A program made the position numbers and the translations under genes. Source: Flavihumibacter sp. (GTDB lineage Bacteria; Bacteroidota; Bacteroidia; Chitinophagales; Chitinophagaceae). From it: a stretch of 6,922 nt of DNA. Shown here piece by piece: positions 1 to 6,518 of the stretch. The notes under the pieces are model-generated. The model ran no database searches and was not told the origin of the DNA. It saw only the letters and a program-made list of their open reading frames with translations. Positions within the stretch are counted from its first letter, which is position 1. Each line of letters begins with the position of its first letter. The stretch is taken from contig JALOMU010000080.1 of NCBI GenBank assembly GCA_025455285.1, forward strand, positions 1 to 6,922. Direction: 5' to 3'.

Positions 1-103
1 AGGCTGTGGCAGGCACGTGGTATTAACCGATGCAAAGTTGTAGCGTGTGAGCAACGGAGGGGGGGGGCGTTACAGTGGACATTTGTGGTTTCAGTTCGCT
101 ATA

Positions 104-397
104 TTAAATTTTAAGTTTGATCTGCTTTTCAGCTGTCGAACATAGGACTTTCAGATCCGCCTCCTGGAAAACCGCTGTTTGGCCTTTTGAATCAGGTGCC
201 AATCGTTTTGTTACGTCTGTCATTTGAACTTTTATTTTGGTTTTCCGCGACCCGACTCTACTTGCTGGCACAAATTGTACATAATAGATATTGACCCAAT
301 GTACTTCGATAACTACTCGACCATATGACCGAGTTATATTGTTATTCCCATTAGCAGACAGGATACAGCTCGACGTTAGGTCAATATTATCAACAGT
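104..397 (-). pseudogene. Possible small or decayed coding sequence
   Basis: The minus strand is open for 97 sense codons between an in-frame TGA (398-400) and a TAA (104-106). The translation looks protein-like, with a beta-strand-like stretch at codons 26-44 (containing RVVIEVHWVNIYYVQF) followed by a mixed charged tail ending in EKQIKLKI. The only ATG is codon 59, which would give a 39-residue product starting at 223. No ATG serves the longer reading, and further in-frame stops lie just upstream of 398. I do not recognise a family. It could be the 3' part of a decayed gene, a short real gene with an unusual start, or a chance open frame. Confidence 0.2.
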
Positions 398-560
398 TCA
401 AGAATAGGAAACTCAGTTCGATCTTTCTTAATCTTCCCGTTCCCCCTCAGCCCCACTCATCACACCTCAAATTTCAACGTTACAAACCTGTATCTGGCCG
501 AAACAATGCTGATAGTTTTCAATGTAAACAGGACTTTTGTATCCACTCCGATAAAAGCGA

Positions 561-590
561 TTTGTTTTTAACCTTTGCTCATTGTATTTG
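561..590 (+). promoter_or_regulatory. Candidate Bacteroidota-type promoter for the PspC gene
   Basis: TTTG at 561-564 is followed after 18 bases by TGTATTTG at 583-590, which matches the Bacteroidota -7 consensus TAnnTTTG at all but one fixed position. The start codon at 614 lies 23 bases further on, leaving a short leader. A competing -7-like box, AACCTTTG, lies at 570-577. This is a pattern match only. Confidence 0.3.
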
Positions 591-613
591 TTAGAATTGA
601 TTAATTTGGTGAT

Positions 614-835
614 ATGAAAAACTTCAAACACTTTATTGAATGGCATGTGTTTGGCGTTTGCTCCTATATAGGAGAAAAAATGGGCATCGCCCCTGCCACC
701 ATCCGTAAGTACTTCATGTATATTTCCCTGCTCACCATGGGCTCGCCGATCATTTTTTATACGATCGCTGCATTTTGGATGAACATAAAACAGTATATCT
801 ACGACCGGAAAAGAAATCCCCTTCGTTATTTCTGA
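614..835 (+). CDS. Small PspC domain-containing membrane protein
   Basis: This 73-residue protein matches the PspC N-terminal domain (the PF04024 type) over most of its length. Residues about 8-32 form the amphipathic part, with GVCSYIGEKMGIAPATIRK in place of the familiar GVCAGLAEYFGIDPTLVR pattern. Residues about 33-58 form one hydrophobic membrane helix, and the tail is short and basic (DRKRNPLRYF). In proteobacteria PspC senses envelope stress with PspB and releases PspF, but stand-alone short PspC proteins of this size are common in Bacteroidota and their role is not established. No pspA or pspB partner is next to it. The ATG at 614 is the only start that keeps the whole domain. The stop codon lies inside the last codons of the convergent beta-barrel gene (10-base overlap). 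The domain call is firm; a role in stress response is inference. Confidence 0.85.
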   Translation: MKNFKHFIEWHVFGVCSYIGEKMGIAPATIRKYFMYISLLTMGSPIIFYTIAAFWMNIKQYIYDRKRNPLRYF

Positions 836-1458
836 TTGCCTCTCTTGTTGAAATGGTAGGATAGTCCAATGCCAAACTGGGCCATTCTTACAATGGGAAG
901 GCTATCGCCATTGGTTATGCTGGTCAGGCCATAGGTGTAAGAAGCATCCAGACTAAGTCCATTCTTAAAGCGATAACCAAAATGAGCCAGCGCATCCACA
1001 TTAACGCGATTGTACTGTGTCATAGCAAACCGGAGCGGGGAGACCTGGTCTCCTGATTTTTGAGAACCTGCAATCGCTGCGCCAATCGATGGTCCTATTT
1101 GGGCAAAAAATCCACGGTTGGTTTTTGAAAAGTCGTATTGTAGCAGCACTGGTATTTCAATGTAATGAAGTCGGAATTGCTGAGCTGGTTCCTGTTTGTC
1201 AACAGTTAACTCGTAGCCATGGAGGCTGTATTGGATGCGGGGGGTAAAATACAATTGCTTATCAAATTCAACTCTTATACCTGCTCCTGCCGTGAAGCCA
1301 TTGAGATGATTGGTGGAAGATTTTTTCAAGGAGGCTTTGTCAATGATCAGGGCAGAACTGGTATGCCATCCGGCACGAACCTGCCAGGTAACGGGCTGCG
1401 CACAAGCAATCATAGAAAGGGTCAATAATACGACCACGGGTACGATACGAATAACCAT
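826..1458 (-). CDS. Outer-membrane beta-barrel protein (PorT-like, porin family)
   Basis: This 210-residue protein begins with a hydrophobic signal peptide (residues 1-20, likely cut after ACA before Gln21). Alternating polar and hydrophobic strands follow, as in a small outer-membrane barrel of the OMP_b-brl_2 type (PF13568). The segment LHYIEIPVLLQYDF (97-110) is the family hallmark. Further strands are GFFAQIGPSIGAAIAG (116-131), ALAHFGYRFKNGLSLDASYTYG (156-177) and the final strand QFGIGLSYHF (194-203), which ends in Phe and is followed by a seven-residue basic tail. Cys19 sits in a poor lipobox (MIAC), so ordinary signal-peptidase cleavage is more likely than lipidation. It is the last gene of the minus-strand block, 109 bases after the DUF1572 gene, with its own candidate promoter. 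It is probably a structural or transport barrel; the substrate is unknown. Confidence 0.85.
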   Translation of the reverse strand: MVIRIVPVVVLLTLSMIACAQPVTWQVRAGWHTSSALIIDKASLKKSSTNHLNGFTAGAGIRVEFDKQLYFTPRIQYSLHGYELTVDKQEPAQQFRLHYIEIPVLLQYDFSKTNRGFFAQIGPSIGAAIAGSQKSGDQVSPLRFAMTQYNRVNVDALAHFGYRFKNGLSLDASYTYGLTSITNGDSLPIVRMAQFGIGLSYHFNKRGNQK

Positions 1459-1531
1459 AAAATAGAATGTTTAAAGGGTATTTTATGGTTTCTCTCCGGA
1501 AATGGAAGGAATTAAAGAGGATTGGACAAGA

Positions 1532-1563
1532 CAAAATAAACCGGAATTTTCAGCATTTGCAAA
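1532..1563 (-). promoter_or_regulatory. Candidate promoter for the beta-barrel gene
   Basis: On the minus strand TTTG (1563-1560) is followed after 20 bases by TTATTTTG (1539-1532), one mismatch from the Bacteroidota -7 consensus TAnnTTTG with near-ideal spacing. It lies just past the stop codon of the DUF1572 gene and leaves a leader of about 70 bases before the ATG at 1458. This suggests the barrel gene can be transcribed independently of ggt and the DUF1572 gene. The rest of the 1459-1567 gap holds no gene. Confidence 0.35.
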
Positions 1564-1567
1564 CCGA

Positions 1568-2101
1568 TCAGGCTTTTCCTGCCATTTTTTCGTTGAATGA
1601 TGCAGTACCACCCCTCGGGATGGAAAGTGACAACCAATTGGATTGGCGATACATTTTGCCCAGGTAAACAATTTGTCCAACATGGGAGGCATGGTGTGCC
1701 AATTGCCGGTTGATCGCATCCAGTGCGGAATGGGGTTCAGTTCGGATGGTTACAGTTTTTGCAAGGTCATCCGGTTCCAACTGGTCGAGCGTCTTAAAAA
1801 GGCAGTTCCAGCCTTCTTCCCAAAGATGATGCAGATCGTTTTTGCTGAGATCCTGTCCGGGGTTGAATTCTTCTTCCCGCTGGCGCCATGGTTTTTCACC
1901 GTCTTCAGTTAGAAAATTGGTAAAGCGGCTGAGCAGGTTGCCGTGCATATGTTTAACAATAGTCGCAATGCTGTTGGAATCTGGTGCAGGGATGCGGTTA
2001 AGCTCTTCTTCACTTAATTGGGAAAAGGTATTATCGCCCAGTTTTTTGTAGGCTCTGAATTGCTTTTTCGTGCTGTCCAGGTATAGTTGTCCGAGATTCA
2101 T
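1568..2101 (-). CDS. DUF1572 family protein (DinB-like four-helix fold)
   Basis: This 177-residue soluble protein has no signal peptide and resembles DUF1572 (PF07609), part of the DinB/YfiT metal-binding superfamily. Likely metal ligands are a His in KHMHGN (His51 or His53) and the HxxxH pair His136 and His140 in QLAHHASHVGQIVYLGK, which matches the usual three-histidine site. The C-terminal NWLSLSIPRGGTASFN (155-170) is typical of DUF1572 members. Related superfamily members include thiol S-transferases (the BstA/YfiT type) and metal-dependent hydrolases, but the reaction of this branch is unknown to me. It starts 21 bases after the ggt stop codon on the same strand, so the two are probably co-transcribed. 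The family call is good; any enzymatic role is open. Confidence 0.85.
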   Translation of the reverse strand: MNLGQLYLDSTKKQFRAYKKLGDNTFSQLSEEELNRIPAPDSNSIATIVKHMHGNLLSRFTNFLTEDGEKPWRQREEEFNPGQDLSKNDLHHLWEEGWNCLFKTLDQLEPDDLAKTVTIRTEPHSALDAINRQLAHHASHVGQIVYLGKMYRQSNWLSLSIPRGGTASFNEKMAGKA

Positions 2102-2122
2102 ATTGCGGGAAATTGATAACGA

Positions 2123-3832
2123 TTAATAAGCAAGTGCGGAGTCATCGCCTCTATTATCCCCAACGGCTTCAATACTGCCATCTTCTCTTATCAGGATCAG
2201 CTCGGTTCTGCCGATGGGACCTCTTTTTTTTATGGTATAACCCATGGCTTCGAGTTGGTGAATTAAGTTTTCTGGAAATCCTGGTTCCGTGTAAATCACA
2301 TCCGGAAGCCATTGCATATGAAATTTGGGTGCGTTTACCGTGGTTGCTGCATCCAGTTTGAATTCCAAAGCATTCATGAGTGTTTGGTAAACAGAGGTGG
2401 TTATAGTTGTTCCTCCAGGGGTTCCGGTAATAATGTACGGTTTGCCATTTTTCAGCACGATAGTAGGAGTCATTGAACTCAGCATTCGTTTTCCGGGAAC
2501 AATGGCATTGGCCTCACCTCCAACTGCTCCATACATATTGGGTACACCGGGTTTTACGCTGAAATCATCCATTTCATTATTTAGCAGGAAGCCGGCACCA
2601 CCCACAACGGTATGGGATCCATAATTACCGTTAAGGGTGGTGGTAACCGCTACGGCATTGCCTTCATTATCGTACACACTTAAATGGGTGGTTTCTTCCG
2701 ATTCTTTGTAAGAGGGGGGGAGTGAACCTTCTATAATTTCTCTACTGTTACCCGCTCTACCGGGCTGGTATAACCGAAGTCTTTGCTGTATGTATTCCTG
2801 GCTCAGGAGTTGCTGAACGGGTACTTTATAATAATCCGGATCGCCCAGGTATTTGGCGCGATCGGCATAAGCGAGTCGTTCAATTTCCGTCATAAGTTGC
2901 ACTGCTTCGAGAGAATGAAAGCCATAGCTTGCGATGGGATAGGCTTCCGTCATTTTCATCATCATAGGAAGGAGCACGCCTCCACTGCTGGGCAGCGGCA
3001 TGGTGAGTACCTGATATTCCTTATACCTGAACAGGCTGGGGGTGCGTTCAATTGCATGATAGTTTCGCAAGTCTTTTTTGGAGATGATACCCTTGCCGCG
3101 TTGCATTTCCGCGTTAATTAAGCTGGCTGTTTTCCCTTTGTAAAACCCGTTTCTGCCTTTATCACGGATACGGATAAGCGTAGCGGCGAGGTCGGGTTGA
3201 AAAAGCGTGTCGCCTGCTTTCCAGGGCTGGTTTTTAGTTAATGCGTGGGGACGTGTATTATTTTTCTGAAAATCTTGTTGGTCTCCGTTCAGGCTCCGTG
3301 CTTCAGCTTCGGTTATGACGAAACCGTTTTGCGCTAGTTCGATAGCGTGTTGAACAAGGTCTTTGAATGGCAGTTTACCGTACTGATGCGACTGCCATAA
3401 ACCGGCTACGGTTCCGGGCACACCGGCAGCTAGATGCCCGTGCTGGCTTTTGTCGAGATTCGGGCTTCCATCCTGATTGAGGTACATATCACGATGAGCT
3501 TTTTTCGGGGCTTTTTCGCGATAATCCATTGTGAGTTGTTTCCCATTAGCCAATTGGGCTACCAAAAATCCACCACCACCCAGGTTACCTGCTCCCGGGT
3601 ATACGACAGCCAGGGCCAATTGGGTAGCAATGGCGGCGTCTATGGCGTTTCCACCTTTTTGAAGAATAGCGAGTCCTACCTGGGTGGCCAATGGGTGCGC
3701 TGAAACCACGGCCCCATTTCTACCGGCAGCCTTTTTATTACTGGAATAAAAGTAAGGTGTGAGGTTGGTTTGTGCGCTTGCTGCAAGGGTGATCAGTAGT
3801 GCCAGCAGCACACCAGTTATTCGGGTCTTCAT
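2123..3832 (-). CDS. ggt: Gamma-glutamyltransferase (gamma-glutamyltranspeptidase) precursor
   Basis: GGT cleaves the gamma-glutamyl bond of glutathione and related compounds and passes the glutamyl group to water or an acceptor amine, normally in the periplasm. The 569 residues are full length for the family. Residues 1-20 are a signal peptide (likely cut after ASA, before Gln21). The large-subunit part includes the substrate-binding Arg105 in DYREKAP. The autoprocessing site is EETTHLSVYDNEGNAVAVTTTLN (379-401), where Thr381 should become the N-terminal nucleophile of the small subunit. Pocket residues typical of the family follow: Asn401, Glu420 and Asp423 in NNEMDDFS, Tyr434, the pair Ser452-Ser453 in LSSMTPT, and Gly473-Gly474 in TGTPGGTT. 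No key residue is missing, so the enzyme should mature and be active. The ATG at 3832 is the only start that gives the signal peptide. It is divergent from the M14 gene, with a palindromic repeat in the shared gap, and heads the block with the DUF1572 gene. Confidence 0.96.
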   Translation of the reverse strand: MKTRITGVLLALLITLAASAQTNLTPYFYSSNKKAAGRNGAVVSAHPLATQVGLAILQKGGNAIDAAIATQLALAVVYPGAGNLGGGGFLVAQLANGKQLTMDYREKAPKKAHRDMYLNQDGSPNLDKSQHGHLAAGVPGTVAGLWQSHQYGKLPFKDLVQHAIELAQNGFVITEAEARSLNGDQQDFQKNNTRPHALTKNQPWKAGDTLFQPDLAATLIRIRDKGRNGFYKGKTASLINAEMQRGKGIISKKDLRNYHAIERTPSLFRYKEYQVLTMPLPSSGGVLLPMMMKMTEAYPIASYGFHSLEAVQLMTEIERLAYADRAKYLGDPDYYKVPVQQLLSQEYIQQRLRLYQPGRAGNSREIIEGSLPPSYKESEETTHLSVYDNEGNAVAVTTTLNGNYGSHTVVGGAGFLLNNEMDDFSVKPGVPNMYGAVGGEANAIVPGKRMLSSMTPTIVLKNGKPYIITGTPGGTTITTSVYQTLMNALEFKLDAATTVNAPKFHMQWLPDVIYTEPGFPENLIHQLEAMGYTIKKRGPIGRTELILIREDGSIEAVGDNRGDDSALAY

Positions 3833-3854
3833 CCCCCGAAAATAGGAAAACTTC

Positions 3855-3889
3855 CCTTCACCCGACCGGTACCACCGGTCGGGTGAAGG
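3855..3889. repeat. Palindromic repeat, upstream copy (ggt/M14 divergent gap)
   Basis: A perfect 16-base stem (3855-3870 with 3874-3889, arm CCTTCACCCGACCGGT) closes on a 3-base ACC loop. It sits between two divergent genes, 22 bases upstream of the ggt start and 51 bases upstream of the M14 start, so it cannot simply end transcription of a neighbouring gene. It could be a protein-binding site, a 5' leader hairpin for ggt, or a neutral dispersed repeat. Bases 3861-3887 recur at 6471-6497 with one mismatch. A -7-like GAACTTTG (3909-3916) follows on the M14 side, without a visible -33 box. Confidence 0.85.
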
Positions 3890-3940
3890 AAGAATTTCCT
3901 TAGCTTCGGAACTTTGTTCAGCAACTTGAATATCATATAT

Positions 3941-6448
3941 ATGAGAAGAATTATTTGTTTGGCGGGAGTCCTTCTGTTAGTTTCTGGAACCCATGCACAG
4001 CTAAAATCACCGGATGTATTTTTAGGATACAAGGTAGGTACACACTACACTCCTCATTACCGGATCGTGCAGTATTTTCAGCACCTCGCCAAGGAAGCTC
4101 CCCAGCAACTGAAACTGGAGCAATACGGAGAAACCAATGAAGGTCGTCCTCTTTTACTGGCTACTATTGCCAGCGCTCAAAATATGTCCAATATTGAAGC
4201 CATTCGAACCAATAATCTTCGGCTTGCTAATGCCACACGTGATAAAGCAGCGCCAAATGATAATGCACCTGCTATTGTATGGTTGAGCTATAATGTGCAT
4301 GGAAATGAAACCTCCTCATCTGAAGCGGCTATGTTGACTGCTTATGAATTGGTAAATCCGTCCAATACAAAATCAAAACAATGGCTGGAGAATACGGTGG
4401 TACTGATTGATCCCTGTTTGAATCCAGACGGACGCGACCGATATGTAAACTGGTATACAACTGTAATCGGACAAACAATTAATCCGGCACCCATCGCAAG
4501 AGAACATCGTGAACCCTGGCCTGGCGGAAGAAGCAACCATTATAATTTTGATCTGAACCGCGACTGGGCCTGGCAAACCCAAAAGGAAAGCCAGCATCGG
4601 TTAAAAGTGTACAATACCTGGTTGCCTCAGGTGCATGTTGATTTTCATGAGCAGGGGTTTAATGAGCCCTATTATTTTGCGCCTGCTGCAGAACCCTTTC
4701 ATGAAGTGATAACGCCCTGGCAGCGGGAATTTCAAACCATGATCGGAAAGAATCATGCCCGTTATTTTGACAAAGAAGGATGGTTGTATTTCACTAAAGA
4801 GCGCTTCGATCTCTTTTATCCTTCTTACGGTGATACCTATCCAACCTATCATGGTGCAATCGGTATGACATATGAGCAGGGAGGGATCCGGGCCGGATTG
4901 GGAATCATCAATGAAGATGGTGATACGTTGACCCTGGTTGATCGCGTTCAGCACCACTTTACAACCGGTATCAGTACGGTGGAAATCACTTCTCAGCATG
5001 CAGCCCGTGTAGTAAAAGAATTCAGGAATTACTTTACCAGTGTTTTGGCAAAACCAGCTGGTGAATTCAAATCCTGGGTAATCAAAAATGATGGAACGGA
5101 TCGCGTGAGCAGGTTGATCTCTTTACTCGATAACAACCTTATTGACTGGAGTTATGCTTCCAATGCAGGCTATTCCGGTATCAATTATTTTACCGGAAAA
5201 TCGGAAAGTTTCAAGGCAGAACCGGGAGATGTTGTAATCAACCTGAATCAGCCCAAGGGAAATTTCGTAAAAGTATTGTTTGAGCGTAACTCGGCCATCA
5301 CCGATTCAGCTACATATGATATTACCGCCTGGTCCATGCCTTATGTGTTTGGATTAAAAGCATATGGAGTAGCAAATTTTATTACTGCCACTACAAAAAC
5401 TCCTCCCGCTTTAAAGGATATCGCAGTTGATCCCAACGCCTATGCATATGCGATTAAATGGGATGGTTTAAACAGTGCTAAATTTCTTGCTGCTGCGTTG
5501 AAAAAAGGGTTGAAAGTACGAGTTACACAACAGCCTTTCCAGTCAGGAAATCAGAGTTTTGAAAAAGGAAGCCTGCTGGTTACAAAAGCTGCCAATTCAG
5601 GAAAAGATCTCCTTAAAGAAGTTCAGCAAATCGCTGCTGAAACTAAATCGCAGCTTTATTCAATTCCTTCCGGATTCGTGGAGAAAGGATATGATTTTGG
5701 TTCCAGTAATGTTCGAATTATTAATGCTCCCAAAGTGGTATTGTTGGCTGGAGAGAATATTTCTTCTTTGGGTTTTGGTGAACTGTGGCATTTCTTCGAC
5801 ACACAATTGAAGTATCCCGTTACCGTAATGAGTGCCAATGATTTTATCCGGGAGGGGATGAATACCTATGATGTGCTTATCCTGGCGGATGGCAGTTATG
5901 ACTTCTTCAATAAAAAAGAAATCAATGAAGACCTGAAAGCATGGGTTCGCAGGGGAGGCAAAATCATTGCACTTGAAAATGCCGTTGCGCAAATGGCAAG
6001 AGCCGACTGGGGAATCAAAATGAAAGATGGGGAGGATAAAAAATCAGATGGAAAATCAGATTATTCAGTGTTGAGAAAATTCGAAAACAGGGAGCGCGAT
6101 TGGCTGAAAAATAGTATGCCGGGATCCATTTTCCGTCTTGAACTGGATAACACACATCCGCTTGGATTTGGCTACCCTGAATATTATTACAGCCTAAAGC
6201 AAGATGGAAACCTATACGAATTTTTTAAAGAAGACGGTTGGAATGTAGGCGTGATTAAACGCGAAAATTATGTAAGTGGGTTTGCTGGTAGCGAAATTCG
6301 TCCCAAATTAAATGACGCGCTGCTGATCGGTGCTCAGGATATGGGCAGGGGCCAGGTAATCTATTTTGCTGATAATCCGATTTTCCGGAGCTTTTGGGAA
6401 AACGGGAAGCTGCTGCTTTGTAACGCATTATTTTTAACAGGACAATAA
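3941..6448 (+). CDS. Secreted M14 family zinc carboxypeptidase with GATase-like C-terminal domain
   Basis: The protein has 835 residues. Residues 1-20 are a signal peptide (MRRIICLAGVLLLVSGTHAQ) and the ATG at 3941 places it at the N-terminus; a TTG at 3914 would prepend nine residues and spoil it. The M14 domain spans about 30-365. Zinc ligands are His120 and Glu123 in NVHGNETSSSEA and His236 in VDFHEQG. NPDGRDR (161-167) and DLNRDW (204-209, with Asn206-Arg207) supply substrate-carboxylate binding. Glu312 in GMTYEQGG is the probable catalytic glutamate. From about 597 to 680 the pattern VVLLAGENISS, YDVLILADGSYDF and LKAWVRRGGKIIAL matches the class-I glutamine-amidotransferase-like fold, with no evident Cys-His-Glu triad, so it is likely non-enzymatic. 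A charged Lys/Asp-rich stretch (693-722) interrupts the end of this domain. Homologues of this layout are usually annotated as M14 family metallopeptidases with unknown substrates. Hairpin repeats lie on both sides of the gene. Confidence 0.93.
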   Translation: MRRIICLAGVLLLVSGTHAQLKSPDVFLGYKVGTHYTPHYRIVQYFQHLAKEAPQQLKLEQYGETNEGRPLLLATIASAQNMSNIEAIRTNNLRLANATRDKAAPNDNAPAIVWLSYNVHGNETSSSEAAMLTAYELVNPSNTKSKQWLENTVVLIDPCLNPDGRDRYVNWYTTVIGQTINPAPIAREHREPWPGGRSNHYNFDLNRDWAWQTQKESQHRLKVYNTWLPQVHVDFHEQGFNEPYYFAPAAEPFHEVITPWQREFQTMIGKNHARYFDKEGWLYFTKERFDLFYPSYGDTYPTYHGAIGMTYEQGGIRAGLGIINEDGDTLTLVDRVQHHFTTGISTVEITSQHAARVVKEFRNYFTSVLAKPAGEFKSWVIKNDGTDRVSRLISLLDNNLIDWSYASNAGYSGINYFTGKSESFKAEPGDVVINLNQPKGNFVKVLFERNSAITDSATYDITAWSMPYVFGLKAYGVANFITATTKTPPALKDIAVDPNAYAYAIKWDGLNSAKFLAAALKKGLKVRVTQQPFQSGNQSFEKGSLLVTKAANSGKDLLKEVQQIAAETKSQLYSIPSGFVEKGYDFGSSNVRIINAPKVVLLAGENISSLGFGELWHFFDTQLKYPVTVMSANDFIREGMNTYDVLILADGSYDFFNKKEINEDLKAWVRRGGKIIALENAVAQMARADWGIKMKDGEDKKSDGKSDYSVLRKFENRERDWLKNSMPGSIFRLELDNTHPLGFGYPEYYYSLKQDGNLYEFFKEDGWNVGVIKRENYVSGFAGSEIRPKLNDALLIGAQDMGRGQVIYFADNPIFRSFWENGKLLLCNALFLTGQ

Positions 6449-6452
6449 GAGT

Positions 6453-6497
6453 TTCACCCGACCGGTGGCTCCCGACCGGTGCCACCGGTCGGGTGAA
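6453..6497. repeat. Palindromic repeat, downstream copy with duplicated half-unit
   Basis: Arms 6453-6469 and 6481-6497 (TTCACCCGACCGGTGGC and its complement) form a perfect 17-base stem around an 11-base loop. The loop holds a further copy of CCCGACCGGT (6471-6480), which can instead pair with 6484-6493 to give a 10-base stem with a 3-base GCC loop, the same layout as the upstream copy. Bases 6471-6497 match 3861-3887 at 26 of 27 positions. The element therefore looks like the upstream unit plus an extra left half. It begins 5 bases after the M14 stop codon. Confidence 0.85.
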
Positions 6498-6509
6498 CTT
6501 TTGTATTTT
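6453..6509 (+). terminator. Possible rho-independent terminator of the M14 gene
   Basis: The GC-rich hairpin of the downstream repeat directly follows the M14 stop codon and is trailed by a T-rich stretch (CTTTTGTATTTT, 6498-6509). The tail is interrupted by G and A, so termination may be partial. A -7-like AACTTTTG (6496-6503), one mismatch from TAnnTTTG, overlaps the hairpin foot and could serve the next gene, though no -33 box is visible. Read-through into the PIG-L gene, only 70 bases after the M14 stop codon, remains possible. Confidence 0.4.
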
Positions 6510-6518
6510 ACAAAAACA

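Larger units (their letters stand above)
1..613. other. Gene-poor left region without a convincing intact gene
   Basis: No open frame here has a good start together with recognisable protein content. The contents are a run of nine G at 59-67, a minus-strand open frame at 104-397 (listed separately), and a weak imperfect palindrome around CATATG at 315-334. The last 55 bases carry a candidate promoter for the downstream PspC gene. A plus-strand frame is open from base 1 to a TAA ending at 114, so the tail of an upstream gene cannot be excluded, but its residues resemble no family I know. I see no tRNA, rRNA, CRISPR or insertion-sequence end. Confidence 0.5.

Noticed and set aside
1..114. Plus-strand open frame as the C-terminus of an upstream gene
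   Set aside because: It is only 37 codons, crosses the G9 tract and has no recognisable family content; it is kept as a note in the left-region entry.
309..337. Imperfect palindrome around CATATG
   Set aside because: The stem is only five bases (ACTCG/CGAGT) with a 10-base loop and a bulged extension; this is expected by chance in a region of this size.
371..383. GTTAGGT resembling an integron attC core site
   Set aside because: No matching RYYYAAC box lies at a suitable distance, there is no integrase, and no cassette-like ORF is present.
2783..3121. 112-residue plus-strand open frame opposite ggt
   Set aside because: It is antisense to the well-conserved GGT coding sequence and has no recognisable domain.
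3914..3940. TTG start giving the M14 peptidase nine extra N-terminal residues
   Set aside because: The extension (FSNLNIIY after the start) would precede a textbook signal peptide that begins at the ATG at 3941. The TTG also falls inside a -7-like promoter sequence.
4601..4999. 132-residue minus-strand open frame opposite the M14 gene
   Set aside because: It lies wholly opposite the catalytic M14 domain and resembles no protein family.
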